Shown here in pieces: positions 18,855-29,015 of a stretch of DNA of 64,000 bases; within the stretch, counting starts at the first letter, position 1; each line of letters opens with the position of its first letter. The position numbers and the translations under genes are program-made. The stretch comes from Bacteroidota bacterium. GTDB taxonomy: Bacteria; Bacteroidota; Bacteroidia; NORP154. The notes under the pieces are model-generated. The model had not been told where the DNA came from. It made no database searches and was given only the letters and a program-made list of their open reading frames with translations. Location of the stretch: positions 53,207 to 117,206 of the forward strand of contig JACZWC010000005.1 of the NCBI GenBank assembly GCA_022572355.1. The letters run 5' to 3'.

Positions 18855-19575
18855 TAATACCATAGCGTTATTGATTTTCGGTGGGGTGGTGCTAATCCTT
18901 GTGTCTTGCGCGAAAACTGACAGGGAATATTCAGAAGAGTTAAAACACGATAAACCTGTACGTCAGTTTACTGCAGCTTTGGACATGTATGAGTCTCCAT
19001 CTATTGAGACGTACGGTGAAAATTCTATCTATAGCGACAATATGGGTTCAAGACATCCTGTTGCAGGTACAATTCCGAGGGGCTTTATGCCGTACATGTA
19101 TCCCAACACAAATGAAGGCTATGTGATGGCAGGTGATAGCCTTCGCAATCCCTATTCTAATACTCCGGCTAATTTGGCCAAGGGAGCGGATATTTATTCA
19201 AAGTTTTGCCTTCATTGTCATGGTACAACAGGTGCAGGTGATGGTCCGGTAATTACGAATTCCAACGGGAAGTTTCCGCCACCGACTTCTTATATTGATG
19301 GAGTTTCATCAGGTGGAGATGCCATGAAAGATCTTCCTGTGGGCAAAATGTACCACACCATAACATATGGAAGAAACATGATGGGATCGCATGCCTCCCA
19401 ATTAACGGCTGAGGAGAGATGGAAGGTCATTTTACATGTGCAAGCGCTTATAAATCAGGGTGCGCCTGCGAATGAAGCTGGAGAGGGAGATTCTGAGGAA
19501 GCGGCAACAGGTGGGGATGACGCATCTGCAGTTGTTGAAATAGAAGAAGAACAAACAGCACCAGAAGAAAACTAG
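18844..19575 (+). CDS. actE: Alternative complex III monohaem cytochrome lipoprotein ActE
   Basis: A 243-residue lipoprotein: the signal peptide ends in a lipobox with Cys22 (LILVSCAK). One haem motif, CLHCH, lies at residues 122-126, and GRNMMGSH supplies a likely axial methionine. The C-terminal 30 residues are an acidic, probably disordered tail. ActE receives electrons from ActA and may hand them to cytochrome oxidase. It overlaps actD by 11 bases and is followed by actF after six bases. Confidence 0.92.
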   Translation: MKNNNTIALLIFGGVVLILVSCAKTDREYSEELKHDKPVRQFTAALDMYESPSIETYGENSIYSDNMGSRHPVAGTIPRGFMPYMYPNTNEGYVMAGDSLRNPYSNTPANLAKGADIYSKFCLHCHGTTGAGDGPVITNSNGKFPPPTSYIDGVSSGGDAMKDLPVGKMYHTITYGRNMMGSHASQLTAEERWKVILHVQALINQGAPANEAGEGDSEEAATGGDDASAVVEIEEEQTAPEEN

Positions 19576-19581
19576 GCAAAG

Positions 19582-20754
19582 ATGAATTACGATTTCACAA
19601 ATAGAGCAAAGATGATCACCTACGTGCTCATGGGCATTGGGCTTATAGCGATGATCACAGGCTTTGTTGGAGACTCTCATCGAGTGTGGCCAAATTTGTT
19701 GGCGAGCAATTTCTTCTTCTTGGGAATTGGGTTGTTCGGTTTAATATTCTTGTCCAAACAATACCTGACTCAGGCGGGATACGGCGTGATTTATAAAAGG
19801 GTACCGGAAGCAATTAGTCAGTATGTCTTAGTGGGCGGGCCCATTATGCTTCTTATCCTGCTCGCGGGAAATCATCACATCTACCATTGGATGGCCGAAG
19901 GCATCATGGATCCACAAAGTGAACATTTTGATCCGATACTCGCTGCTAAGGAGGTCTATCTTAACCAACCGTTCTTCTACATTCGAGCCTTCATTTATGT
20001 AGGCGGATGGATGTGGGCTGCATATGCACTTAGAAAGCTGTCCTTACAGCAAGATTTGAACGGGGGAATTATATTTCACAATAAGAGTATTACTGTTGCA
20101 GCGGCTTTCGTTGTGTTTTTCGCAGTAACTGTATCCACCTCTTCATGGGATTGGATCATGTCTATCGACGCACATTGGTTCAGCACGCTATTTGGATGGT
20201 ATAATTTAGCTGGATTATGGGTAAGCGGAGCGGCTGTTACGGTGTTGCTTGTAGTTTATCTAAAGAGCCAGGGATACCTGAAAGATGTTAACGAGAACCA
20301 CCTGGGTGATCTCGGGAAATGGATGTTTGCAATAAGCTTGATTTGGGCATACTTGTGGTTTTCGCAGTTCATGCTCATATGGTATGCTAATATTCCAGAG
20401 GAGGTGACTTATTTCCAGATGAGAATTGAGCATTACAGATACCTATACTTTGGCATGGTCATCGTTAATTTTTGCGCGCCATTCTTTTTTCTTGCCTCAA
20501 GGGACGCAAAGAGAAATCCAATGTTTATAGTTGCGGTAGCAGTATTGATACTTCTGGGCCACTTTACAGATGCATTTATCATGGTAATGGGAGGTACCGT
20601 TGGCACGCATTGGTCAATTGGATTTGTTGAAATCGGTACGTTTTTAGGATTTTTAGGAATATTCTTGTTCGTGGTACAGCGATCACTGGCGAAGGCATCT
20701 TTGAATATTGAGAATCATCCTTTTTTAGAGGAAAGCATACATTTACATCATTAA
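19582..20754 (+). CDS. actF: Alternative complex III second NrfD-like membrane subunit ActF
   Basis: A 390-residue protein with about ten transmembrane helices, homologous in layout to ActC but without its acidic tail. Segments such as FAVTVSTSSWDWIMSIDAHW and MRIEHYRYLYFGM are characteristic of ActF. It is the second NrfD-like subunit of the complex, proposed to contribute to proton movement. It is followed after three bases by coxB, which ties the quinol oxidase side to the oxygen-reducing side. Confidence 0.92.
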   Translation: MNYDFTNRAKMITYVLMGIGLIAMITGFVGDSHRVWPNLLASNFFFLGIGLFGLIFLSKQYLTQAGYGVIYKRVPEAISQYVLVGGPIMLLILLAGNHHIYHWMAEGIMDPQSEHFDPILAAKEVYLNQPFFYIRAFIYVGGWMWAAYALRKLSLQQDLNGGIIFHNKSITVAAAFVVFFAVTVSTSSWDWIMSIDAHWFSTLFGWYNLAGLWVSGAAVTVLLVVYLKSQGYLKDVNENHLGDLGKWMFAISLIWAYLWFSQFMLIWYANIPEEVTYFQMRIEHYRYLYFGMVIVNFCAPFFFLASRDAKRNPMFIVAVAVLILLGHFTDAFIMVMGGTVGTHWSIGFVEIGTFLGFLGIFLFVVQRSLAKASLNIENHPFLEESIHLHH

Positions 20755-20757
20755 TAA

Positions 20758-21849
20758 ATGGGTTTTTTACTCTACATAGTAATTATTTTAGGGCTTCTGG
20801 CAGGGTGGAAGGTAATTCGTGTTTACGAACTATCCGAAGAGCTAAGGGGATCGCATACTGAGGAGGTTACAGCTTCAGATAACAAATGGAATGGCATATT
20901 AATGCTGGTAATGATGCTAGCCTTTATGGCCATGTGCGTCTATGAGGTAATTACCTACCAACAGTTCTTATTGCCTCCAGCATCCTCTTTACATGGTCCT
21001 GAAATTGATCAATTACTTTTTGTTTCGTTCGTAATAATTGGTATTCCGTTTGTCGGTTGCCATCTGTTAATGGGATGGTTTGCATACGCTTATTTCATGA
21101 AAGACGGTAGAGTGGCAAAATATGTTTCACATAATAACCGCCTTGAGATTGTCTGGACAGTCATTCCAACAATAGTTCTTTTCGCATTGATTTTTTATGG
21201 TTTAGCAGTATGGGATTCGGTTATCTATCCTACTCAAAAGGAAGAAGATACTATGGTAGTTGAGGTGTTAGGCAAGCAATTTCAGTGGGTCTCCAGGTAT
21301 CCCGGAGATGATGGAACACTGGGCGTGGTTAATTACAGGCTTATTGAAGGAACAAATACAATGGGTCTCGATACGAATGATCCGAACGCTTTGGATGATA
21401 TTGTTATCCTAGGAGAAATGCATCTGCCGGTCAATAAAACTGTGAGGTTACAGTTCAGAGCACAGGACGTGATTCACAGTGCATATCTTCCGCATTTTAG
21501 GGTGCAAATGAATTGCGTTCCAGGAATGCTCACATCATTTAAATTTACTCCTGTTAAAACTACCCAGGATATGAGGGAGGAGCTTAATAACGATAAATTT
21601 GAATATATGTTAATTTGTAATAAGATTTGCGGATCAGCGCATTACACCATGAAAATGCTGGTTGTGGTAGAGTCTGAGGAAGACTATAATAAATGGCTGG
21701 GAGAACAGAAGGTATTTTATGCAAGCGAGGAGAGTAATTTAGAATCAGTGGAGACTATTGCAGAAGCAGAAAACGCAGAAGCAGAAAACGCAGCAGCGGA
21801 CGCAAATGCTGATGAAGGGAACAAAGAAGCAGAAAGCGCAAAGATTTGA
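20758..21849 (+). CDS. coxB: Cytochrome c oxidase subunit II
   Basis: A 363-residue subunit with an N-terminal helix, two further membrane helices (about 45-65 and 85-120) and a periplasmic cupredoxin domain. The CuA site is intact: VIHSAYLPHF supplies a histidine and CNKICGSAHYTM the two cysteines, second histidine and methionine. No CxxCH motif is present, so this is not a caa3-type fused subunit and must receive electrons from ActE/ActA or a soluble cytochrome. The C-terminal tail is a low-complexity Glu/Ala/Asn repeat caused by near-identical 15-base units around 21765-21800. Confidence 0.94.
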   Translation: MGFLLYIVIILGLLAGWKVIRVYELSEELRGSHTEEVTASDNKWNGILMLVMMLAFMAMCVYEVITYQQFLLPPASSLHGPEIDQLLFVSFVIIGIPFVGCHLLMGWFAYAYFMKDGRVAKYVSHNNRLEIVWTVIPTIVLFALIFYGLAVWDSVIYPTQKEEDTMVVEVLGKQFQWVSRYPGDDGTLGVVNYRLIEGTNTMGLDTNDPNALDDIVILGEMHLPVNKTVRLQFRAQDVIHSAYLPHFRVQMNCVPGMLTSFKFTPVKTTQDMREELNNDKFEYMLICNKICGSAHYTMKMLVVVESEEDYNKWLGEQKVFYASEESNLESVETIAEAENAEAENAAADANADEGNKEAESAKI

Positions 21850-21888
21850 GCAGAATAAATTTTAAACACCGGACAAACAATAAATAAA

Positions 21889-23652
21889 ATGGGAGATCAC
21901 GGCCATCAAAAGGAACCGTTTATAACCAAATACGTTTTCAGCCAGGATCATAAAATGATCAGTAAGCAGTTCTTGATTACCGCAATTATCATGGCGGTGA
22001 TAGCCATGATGATGTCTGTTTTCTTCAGGCTGCAACTTGGATTCGATGGCGAGAAATTCCCAATTCTGGCAACGGTCTTTGGTGATTGGGCACCAGATGG
22101 TGTATTGGATCCGGGGTTTTATCTTGCTTTGGTTACCATGCACGGTACAATTCTGGTGTTTTCAGTATTGACAGGGGGTTTAAGTGGAACATTTGCCAAT
22201 CTTTTAATTCCGTTGCAGTTAGGAGCACGGGATATGGCATCAGGATTCCTCAATATGCTTTCCTACTGGTTTTTCTTGGTCTTTAATATATTTATGATTG
22301 TAAGCCTCTTTGTGGAGGGTGGGCCGGCGTCAGCGGGATGGACTGTATATCCACCCCTGAGTGCATTACCCCAGGCAATTCCTGGGTCGGGATTGGGTAT
22401 GACACTTTGGCTCTTGGGAATGTCCCTGTTTATAATTTCAGCGTTGCTGGCGGGCCTTAATTATATTGTAACGATAATCAACCTCCGAACAAAGGGTATG
22501 ACGATGTTGAGGATGCCATTGTCAATATGGGCACTATTTGTAACTGCCATTCTTGGTGTACTATCATTTCCTGTGTTGCTTGCAGCGGCGTTGCTCCTGC
22601 TTTTTGACCGTAGTTTTGGAACGAGTTTTTTCTTGTCGGAGATAAATATAGGTGGAGAAGCGTTAAACTATATGGGGGGAAGCCCAATATTGTATGAGCA
22701 CCTTTTCTGGTTTTTAGGGCATCCGGAGGTTTACATTATATTACTTCCGGCTTTGGGGATAATTTCGGAAGTTATTGCGATCAATAGTCGAAAGCCTATT
22801 TTCGGATATAAAATGATGGTAGCGTCCATACTATTCATAGGCTTTTTATCTTTTATTGTATGGGGCCACCATATGTTTATCACAGGGATGAACCCATTTC
22901 TTGGTTCAGTATTTGTTGCTACAACTTTAGTGGTTGCAATTCCCTCGGCGATTAAAGTATTCAATTATCTGGCAACACTGTGGAAAGCGAATATTCGATT
23001 TTCTCCCGCCATGCTGTTTGCTATAGGAATGGTGTCTTTATTCATAACGGGTGGAGTTACAGGTATCATCTTAGGTGACTCAGCCCTGGATATCAATATT
23101 CATGATACTTATTTCGTGGTGGCACACTTTCATATAGTTATGGGTGCCTCATCCATCTTTGGAATGTTTGCAGGTATCTACCATTGGTTTCCAAAGATGT
23201 ATGGCAGAATGATGAACAATAAATTGGGCTACATCCACTTTTGGGTTACAGTTGTATGTGTATATGGGGTATTCTTTCCTATGCATTTTCAAGGCCTTGC
23301 CGGTATGCCCAGAAGATATTATTCAAATAGCTTTTTTGAGCAATTTGATATCTTTAATGAAATGAACGTATGGATTACCGTGTTTGCTACCATATCTTCT
23401 TTTGTTCAGTTTTTGTTCCTCGGCAATTTCTTCTATAGCATCTTCAGGGGCAAGAAGGCCGTTGAAAACCCATGGGGAGCAAATACCCTTGAATGGACGA
23501 CTCCGGTAAATCCTGGCCACGGAAACTGGCCTGGCCCTATTCCGGAAGTGTATAGATGGGCCTATGATTACAGCAAGCCTGGCAAGGAGCAGGATTTTGT
23601 TCCGCAGAATGTTCCCCTGGAAGAGGGAGAATTAGATGGAGGCGAACATTAA
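21889..23652 (+). CDS. coxA: Cytochrome c oxidase subunit I
   Basis: A 587-residue haem-copper oxidase catalytic subunit with about twelve helices. Key residues are visible: GHPEVY (CuB histidine and cross-linked tyrosine), WGHHMF (the two other CuB histidines) and VAHFHIVMG (haem a and a3 ligands). MHGTI near the N-terminus gives the other low-spin haem ligand. The HPEVY tyrosine places it in the A-type family. It is the last gene of the operon seen here; subunits III and IV and assembly factors are not nearby. Confidence 0.95.
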   Translation: MGDHGHQKEPFITKYVFSQDHKMISKQFLITAIIMAVIAMMMSVFFRLQLGFDGEKFPILATVFGDWAPDGVLDPGFYLALVTMHGTILVFSVLTGGLSGTFANLLIPLQLGARDMASGFLNMLSYWFFLVFNIFMIVSLFVEGGPASAGWTVYPPLSALPQAIPGSGLGMTLWLLGMSLFIISALLAGLNYIVTIINLRTKGMTMLRMPLSIWALFVTAILGVLSFPVLLAAALLLLFDRSFGTSFFLSEINIGGEALNYMGGSPILYEHLFWFLGHPEVYIILLPALGIISEVIAINSRKPIFGYKMMVASILFIGFLSFIVWGHHMFITGMNPFLGSVFVATTLVVAIPSAIKVFNYLATLWKANIRFSPAMLFAIGMVSLFITGGVTGIILGDSALDINIHDTYFVVAHFHIVMGASSIFGMFAGIYHWFPKMYGRMMNNKLGYIHFWVTVVCVYGVFFPMHFQGLAGMPRRYYSNSFFEQFDIFNEMNVWITVFATISSFVQFLFLGNFFYSIFRGKKAVENPWGANTLEWTTPVNPGHGNWPGPIPEVYRWAYDYSKPGKEQDFVPQNVPLEEGELDGGEH

Positions 23653-23672
23653 CCTCAACTCCAATCTTTACG

Positions 23673-24335
23673 ATTCACAGAGCACTAATAATATCATCGT
23701 TACTCGTCTGCTCTTTACCGGCATCCAGCCAATTTATAGATTCAATAAAAGCCGCTCTTAAGACTAAACCTAAACTGTTAGTTAGGTTCGATAGTAGAAA
23801 CTCATTCATCGACAACAGAAGCGCACGAATCTTTAGTTGGAAGATCGGAGTAGAATTTAACGACCGTTTCAGAATTGGAGGTGGATTTAGCAACCTCGTT
23901 TCAAATCACCATCCAAGCCTTGATAGGGTTGTCTTTAAAGCCAACGGCAAGGACACATTGGCCACCGCAAAGCTCAGGTTCAGTTACATAGCCTATTTTA
24001 TTGACTACGTTTTTTATAAAAGACAAAAATGGGAGTTCAGTGTCCCAATTCAGGTGGGCATTGGCTTGTCACAATATGATTATCGCGATGAGGATGGAAA
24101 GAAACATACGATAGGCCAGAGTGGAATATTGTTATATGAACCAGCTCTTTCGGGACAGTATAAGATTACCAGGTGGTTCGGATTGGGTATGGGAGCTGGA
24201 TTTAGAATTATGCTGATCAACAACAAAGGTATAAGCAGCAGGTTTAATTCGCCTATTTATATATTTAAGATAAAGGTGTTTTTCGGAGAAATATATAGGT
24301 CCATCTTCCTCAAAAAAGAGAAGGATTCTCAATAG
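23673..24335 (+). CDS. Exported barrel-like protein with no standard start codon
   Basis: The frame stays open from inside the coxA end to a stop at 24335. Conventional gene finding would begin at TTG 23958 (125 residues), but the frame upstream is clearly coding: it gives a signal-peptide-like [20 protein letters not shown] and then beta-rich sequence ([20 protein letters not shown]) continuous with the downstream part. No ATG, GTG or TTG exists in frame before 23958; ATT at 23673 or ATC at 23664 are the likeliest starts. With ATT the protein has 220 residues. It resembles small outer-membrane barrel proteins; function unknown. A start-codon mutation or sequence error is possible. Confidence 0.6.
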   Translation: MHRALIISSLLVCSLPASSQFIDSIKAALKTKPKLLVRFDSRNSFIDNRSARIFSWKIGVEFNDRFRIGGGFSNLVSNHHPSLDRVVFKANGKDTLATAKLRFSYIAYFIDYVFYKRQKWEFSVPIQVGIGLSQYDYRDEDGKKHTIGQSGILLYEPALSGQYKITRWFGLGMGAGFRIMLINNKGISSRFNSPIYIFKIKVFFGEIYRSIFLKKEKDSQ

Positions 24336-24400
24336 TTTACAAAAATCTAGTATCCAAATTTGTACTAACTTTAATCGATGAATATAGGCCCTTTCTAATT

Positions 24401-25450
24401 ATGGATGAATCATTAGATCATCAGGATTCTTTGCGAGATTTTGCCGAAGCTGAAAACCTCTCGTCTTCAGAGCAGGAATTCGAAAGATCTGTCCGCCCCG
24501 ACAACTTTGGCGAGTTTGTAGGGCAGGAGAAGGTGGTGGAAAACATTAAAATATTTGTGAAGGCTGCCAAGCAACGCGGTGAGGCACTTGATCATGTTTT
24601 GTTGCACGGCCCCCCGGGATTGGGTAAAACCACGTTGGCTCACATCATAGCCAACGATATGGGTGTAAGCATTCGTGTAACTTCCGGCCCTGTCTTGGAC
24701 AAGCCAGGAGATTTGGCGGGCTTGCTTACCAATCTGGAGGAAGGTGATGTGTTGTTTATAGATGAAATACACCGCCTGAGCGCCGTGGTGGAAGAATACC
24801 TGTACTCAGCCATGGAGGATTACAAGGTCGACATTATGATCGATCAAGGGCCAAACGCACGTGCCGTACAGATCAAATTAAACCCATTTACACTGATTGG
24901 TGCCACCACTAGGTCTGGATTGCTTACATCGCCATTAAGGGCACGGTTCAGCATCAACTCAAGGCTTTCTTATTACGACTCGGAACTATTGTCTTTAATC
25001 ATCAACAGAAGTGCAGAGATCATCGATATTCCTATCGACGATGAAGCAGCATCTGAAATCGCACGGCGAAGCAGGGGCACACCACGTATTGCCAACGCAT
25101 TATTGCGAAGGGTAAGAGACTTTGCACAAATTAAGGGCGATGGCACGATCAACCTGGAGATAGCCAAAAGCTCCCTGGAGTCATTGAATGTGGATAAGCA
25201 TGGTCTCGATGAAATGGACAACAGAATTTTGGAGGCGATCATCGATAAATTCAAGGGTGGGCCGGTGGGCCTCACAACGATTGCAACAGCTGTTGGAGAA
25301 GAACCCGACACCATAGAGGAAGTTTATGAGCCTTACCTGATTCAAGAGGGGTATCTGGCCAGAACTCCGAGGGGCAGACAAGCTACTGAGCGCGCCTATA
25401 AGCATATTGGCAAGATGCCAAATTCTGAGATGGGCACTCTGTTTGAATAA
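24401..25450 (+). CDS. ruvB: Holliday junction branch migration ATPase RuvB
   Basis: A 349-residue AAA+ motor that drives branch migration with RuvA. Walker [10 protein letters not shown] (70-78), Walker B DEIH (121-124), sensor 1 GATTRSG (167-173) and Arg in SPLRARF are present, with the C-terminal winged-helix domain ending in [12 protein letters not shown]. Length is typical. The partner ruvA lies 12 kb away at 37821, so the two are not an operon. Confidence 0.97.
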   Translation: MDESLDHQDSLRDFAEAENLSSSEQEFERSVRPDNFGEFVGQEKVVENIKIFVKAAKQRGEALDHVLLHGPPGLGKTTLAHIIANDMGVSIRVTSGPVLDKPGDLAGLLTNLEEGDVLFIDEIHRLSAVVEEYLYSAMEDYKVDIMIDQGPNARAVQIKLNPFTLIGATTRSGLLTSPLRARFSINSRLSYYDSELLSLIINRSAEIIDIPIDDEAASEIARRSRGTPRIANALLRRVRDFAQIKGDGTINLEIAKSSLESLNVDKHGLDEMDNRILEAIIDKFKGGPVGLTTIATAVGEEPDTIEEVYEPYLIQEGYLARTPRGRQATERAYKHIGKMPNSEMGTLFE

Positions 25451-25487
25451 GTGATCTTATTCATCATGCTGCTGCTAAGTAAAACCA

Positions 25488-26435
25488 ATGAGTAGTACGT
25501 TCACAAATACCAAATTAATTAAGGACGAGGCGAACCGTTTGGGTTTTATGTATTGTGGTGTGTCAAAAGCAGGCTTTTTGGAAGAAGAAGCTCCGCGTTT
25601 GGAGCGATGGCTCCATAAAAATATGCATGGCACCATGGGTTACATGGAGCGCAATTTCGACAAACGCCTCGATCCGACAAAACTGGTGCCCGGTGCAAAG
25701 TCAGTGATCTCCTTACTGCTCAATTACTTTCCATCAGAAACGCAACGAGATAAAGGAGCTCCTAAAATATCGAAATATGCATTGGGGAAAGATTATCACT
25801 ATGTAATAAAGGATAAGTTGAAGGAGTTGTACCAGTTCATCAACGACAATATCGGAGAGGTTGATGGTCGGGTCTTTGTAGATTCTGCCCCGGTACTGGA
25901 CAAAGTTTGGGCAAAAAAATCTGGGTTGGGTTGGATCGGAAAGCATTCAAATCTTATAAATACAAGCGCTGGTTCTTTCTTTTTTATCGCTGAGCTCATT
26001 ATTGACCTGGAACTGGATTATGATGGCCCCGTTCCCGACTACTGTGGTTCCTGCACCAAATGCATAGACGCCTGCCCTACAAACGCTATTGTGGAGCCAT
26101 ATGTGGTTGATGGCAGCAAATGTATTTCCTATTATACCATTGAGCTCAAAGAGAATCTTCCAATCGAACTGAAAGGAAAACTAGATGAATGGGCATTTGG
26201 ATGTGACGTTTGTCAGGACGTTTGCCCATGGAATAGGTTCTCGACGGTGCACAACGAACCCAGTTTTGAAGCTTCTGAGGAACTATTGGGTATGACCGCG
26301 AAGGATTGGGAAGAAATGACACTGGAGGTGTTTAACAAGACATTCAAGGACTCACCTCTTCAAAGGCCGGGGTACCAAAGAATGAAACAAAATGTAGCTT
26401 TTGCTAAGAAAGATGTTCGATGGGAACCTGCCTGA
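25488..26435 (+). CDS. queG: Epoxyqueuosine reductase QueG
   Basis: A 315-residue cobalamin-dependent iron-sulfur enzyme that reduces epoxyqueuosine to queuosine in tRNA. Asp132 ([11 protein letters not shown]) is the proposed proton donor. Two [4Fe-4S] clusters are coded by Cys186, 189, 192 and 246 and by Cys196, 212, 239 and 242 ([11 protein letters not shown] and CDVCQDVC motifs). The protein lacks the C-terminal HEAT-like extension of longer homologues. It follows ruvB by 37 bases. Its last 32 bases overlap a convergent small gene. Confidence 0.95.
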   Translation: MSSTFTNTKLIKDEANRLGFMYCGVSKAGFLEEEAPRLERWLHKNMHGTMGYMERNFDKRLDPTKLVPGAKSVISLLLNYFPSETQRDKGAPKISKYALGKDYHYVIKDKLKELYQFINDNIGEVDGRVFVDSAPVLDKVWAKKSGLGWIGKHSNLINTSAGSFFFIAELIIDLELDYDGPVPDYCGSCTKCIDACPTNAIVEPYVVDGSKCISYYTIELKENLPIELKGKLDEWAFGCDVCQDVCPWNRFSTVHNEPSFEASEELLGMTAKDWEEMTLEVFNKTFKDSPLQRPGYQRMKQNVAFAKKDVRWEPA

Positions 26436-26607
26436 ACACCTCAATGATCACATCGTGATACATGTGCCCAAATGTTGCGAGACACCAGGTTTTTAGGGCC
26501 AACCTCTCTTTTTTGTCCAGCCAGCTACTCGATTTGCGAAGCTCTTTTCTGAACAATTTCGGGCTAAAACTCACTTTCAAAAGGATGTCTTTACAAAATT
26601 CTAGCAT
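26404..26607 (-). CDS. Small conserved-looking protein of unknown function
   Basis: A 67-residue protein, basic at the N-terminal half ([19 protein letters not shown]) with a [19 protein letters not shown]-terminal half. This pattern of an all-helical small protein ending in an aromatic-rich segment looks like a short family I recall from Bacteroidota genomes, so I treat it as real rather than a shadow ORF. It overlaps the 3' end of queG by 32 bases in convergent orientation. No function can be given. Confidence 0.6.
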   Translation of the reverse strand: MLEFCKDILLKVSFSPKLFRKELRKSSSWLDKKERLALKTWCLATFGHMYHDVIIEVFRQVPIEHLS

Positions 26608-26906
26608 ATCAGGGGCACTTTAGGCAATGTAATAATAGAAAAATTGGTCTAATAAAACAAGTCGTTCATCGACAACTTATTAACCATCAATATTGTAAAG
26701 AAATTGCCCTGAAAACGAAACGTTTTGAACAATAGTATCGTAAACCATAAATTACCCTCTTATTCAGTGATTCCGGTTTCGCGTCAGGTATCAAGCTAAA
26801 GGATATCGTTTTTTTTAACAAAGGCTTTAACCAAAACACCGAAAAAGGACAAAAGATCAAAACCGTCATCGTTGCACTTTAGACCCAAAACGTCATTTTG
26901 ACCTAA
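26608..26906. other. Intergenic region without recognised gene
   Basis: About 300 bases of AT-rich sequence. One antisense 60-codon frame exists but has no family resemblance and atypical composition. I see no tRNA, strong terminator or promoter box. Confidence 0.5.
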
Positions 26907-27464
26907 CTAGTCATTCCACCTAAACGACTCAATCTCGAATCCACACAGATCCAAAATTCTGTCTGCTACTGTTGATGCCAACTCTTCAAAGTCCTTCGGC
27001 TTGCTATAAAAAGAAGGCGAGGCAGGGCAAATAATTCCTCCCGCCATTGTAATGGTATGCATGTTGTTGATGTGAATAAGGCTGTAGGGTGTATCGCGAG
27101 GAACAAGAATTAATTTTCTCCGCTCTTTTAATATCACGTCGGCCGCCCTGGTCAGTAGATCATCAGAAATACCTGCTGAGATCCTTCCCATACTTCCCAT
27201 GGAGCATGGGCATATAATCATAATGTTATACTTAGCCGATCCTGAAGCAAATGGTGCATTGAAATCCATTTTATCATAAATCCTGAACGAAATATTTTTG
27301 TAATTCGAGTTTCCCAACTCTACCTCCCATACTTTTTTTGCGTTATCGGAAAGAATTACGCCTACATCTTCAATTTGGTCTGAGAGTTTTTCGAGCTTGT
27401 CTAATAATACTTTCGCATAGATTGCTCCACTGGCCCCGGTAATTCCTAATATTACTTTATTCAT
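26907..27464 (-). CDS. ubiX: UbiX-type flavin prenyltransferase
   Basis: A 185-residue flavoprotein that makes prenylated FMN, the cofactor of UbiD-type decarboxylases. GITGASGAIYA at the N-terminus, the CPCSMGSMGRISAG loop and the PRDTPYSLIHINNM segment are family hallmarks. No ubiD is in the window. Its start overlaps the end of the upstream barrel gene by eight bases, which implies translational coupling without an obvious functional link. Confidence 0.93.
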   Translation of the reverse strand: MNKVILGITGASGAIYAKVLLDKLEKLSDQIEDVGVILSDNAKKVWEVELGNSNYKNISFRIYDKMDFNAPFASGSAKYNIMIICPCSMGSMGRISAGISDDLLTRAADVILKERRKLILVPRDTPYSLIHINNMHTITMAGGIICPASPSFYSKPKDFEELASTVADRILDLCGFEIESFRWND

Positions 27465-28077
27465 TTGACTTTTTGAATTGATATTGCACAGTTAGACTCA
27501 ACAGATTGTTATAGGAGCCGCCATAGGTATGCCAAACCGTAACCAATGCGGTATTGGCAGCGGGTAAAATAGAATACCCAAATCGTAGCGCTACAGAGAG
27601 TTGTTCATGGAATTCGTAGTTTATGCCGAAGATGAATCCGAATTCCATAGGGTGAAAGGGGCCAACCAAAATTTTATCACCATGCTCATCTTCTTCCCGT
27701 TGCGACAGCAAGACGCCGTAGCTTATTCCCAGGTCCACATGTACATTATACTTCTGCCACCAAAATTGCAACATCAATGGAAGCTCCAGGTAGTGCAACG
27801 AAATTTTACGGAAATAAGTGATGCCGCTATCTGGATTTGCTGCTTGCTTACTCCCCTTTCCGATGTAATTCATTTCCAGCTGCGCTCGAAGGACGTTATT
27901 AAACTTTCGATTGACAAAGAGGCCGAATATCCCGTTAATTTTTTTGTATCCGGCTAAACGATCCCCATCTACCTGGCTCATATTGATACCTGTTAAGACA
28001 CCAGCATCAAATTGTTGGGAGTGTACGAGCACAGGAACAGCCCAAATTGTAATAAACAAAAGAAATGTTCTTGTCAT
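27457..28077 (-). CDS. Outer-membrane beta-barrel protein (porin-family/PorT-like fold)
   Basis: A 206-residue exported protein with signal peptide TFLLFITIWAVPVLVHSQQ and then the DAGVLTGINMSQVDGDRLAG opening typical of Bacteroidota barrel proteins (OMP_b-brl_2/PorT-like). Strands continue to a C-terminal LLSLTVQYQFKKSNE ending in an aromatic strand. Such barrels are common and their substrates are rarely known. It is the first gene of a two-gene unit with ubiX. Confidence 0.78.
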   Translation of the reverse strand: MTRTFLLFITIWAVPVLVHSQQFDAGVLTGINMSQVDGDRLAGYKKINGIFGLFVNRKFNNVLRAQLEMNYIGKGSKQAANPDSGITYFRKISLHYLELPLMLQFWWQKYNVHVDLGISYGVLLSQREEDEHGDKILVGPFHPMEFGFIFGINYEFHEQLSVALRFGYSILPAANTALVTVWHTYGGSYNNLLSLTVQYQFKKSNE

Positions 28078-28125
28078 TTGGACGAAGAATTGATGTGCAA
28101 GTGAGTGTTGTCTTGAAGTGAGAAG

Positions 28126-29001
28126 CTATTTCACTTTAAGTGTCTCGGCCTGAATTACCTCATAAGAACCGGCATCATAGACATAAACTACAACAGAACA
28201 TTTACTGTCAAGCCAAGAGTTGTCAATTGTTATGCTGTAACTATTGGAAGTTGTTGTTCCCGAGCTAATGCTTCCCTGGGCAATTTGGTCACCCCAGGTA
28301 CTGCTAATTGAATTTCTTAGAACATGCCGATGCATGTAGGTCTCAATGCTATTTGGAGTGGCAAGGTAGTCCAGTTGCCAATTAACAATGCTATCCTCTA
28401 GTAGCAGGGTCACAATCTTGAAAGTTCCATTCAAACCATTTAAAAATGTTACATCTGCGGTTACATCTAGCAGCCTGGAAGATTCATTATATGAGTTGCT
28501 TAATTCGATCTTAATATCTGGAGCCTCTGAAATAATTCCCACTACCACTGATTCCCATGCTGCGTAAGCGAGAATAGGGCTGCCACCAACATCCTTTCGG
28601 TTAATCATTCCTCTTGGTAAACCCGTAGGGTCTATACCAAATTGAACATCTATTTCACTTCCAGCTGTTGTTCGGAAGTCATAGGCAAAAGAACCGTCGG
28701 GATTACTTTTGGGCTCTGCAAAGAATCCCATATGTACTGCTACCACCACTACTTGCTCTCCATAGAGCTGCAACAGTGTATGCGCAGCTTCTGCTGCTCT
28801 CGGGCAATTCCCACAGGTATGGCCGGTAAAGTCTTCCACCAGCACCTTGCGGGTATAAGTGGTGGAAGTATCTGTTCCGCTACCAGGGTTATTTTCAATA
28901 TATGGCGGATCAACTTTATCGCACCCAACAACGATCAATGCCAGCAGAGAAGCAAGCATAAAATATTTCGTTCCGAATAAGGATTTATGGTTCTTTATCA
29001 T
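28126..29001 (-). CDS. Omp28-related lipoprotein with thioredoxin-like CxxC
   Basis: The start is placed at the ATG giving MIKNHKSLFGTKYFMLASLL, a lipoprotein signal with lipobox Cys27 (VVGCDK); a longer frame would run into the upstream gene's end. The 291-residue product carries CGNCPRA (Cys63, Cys66) in a thioredoxin-like region (VEDFTGHTCGNCP), followed by a C-terminal domain of about 130 residues rich in beta strands. Omp28 family members are surface lipoproteins. The intact CxxC suggests a redox or thiol-binding function. It lies 14 bases after the DUF6029 gene. Confidence 0.82.
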   Translation of the reverse strand: MIKNHKSLFGTKYFMLASLLALIVVGCDKVDPPYIENNPGSGTDTSTTYTRKVLVEDFTGHTCGNCPRAAEAAHTLLQLYGEQVVVVAVHMGFFAEPKSNPDGSFAYDFRTTAGSEIDVQFGIDPTGLPRGMINRKDVGGSPILAYAAWESVVVGIISEAPDIKIELSNSYNESSRLLDVTADVTFLNGLNGTFKIVTLLLEDSIVNWQLDYLATPNSIETYMHRHVLRNSISSTWGDQIAQGSISSGTTTSNSYSITIDNSWLDSKCSVVVYVYDAGSYEVIQAETLKVK

Positions 29002-29015
29002 CACTATCAAAGTTA

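Noticed and set aside
21765..21800. Tandem repeat in coxB as a regulatory element
   Set aside because: The near-identical 15-base units are in frame and only lengthen a low-complexity Glu/Ala tail.
23636..23764. 42-codon frame from an ATG inside the coxA end
   Set aside because: It overlaps coxA out of frame, has no signal peptide or motif, and the competing frame carries a convincing signal peptide and a long downstream continuation.
26687..26869. Minus-strand 60-codon frame in the ubiX-queG interval
   Set aside because: Minimal length, irregular composition and no promoter box or recognisable domain.
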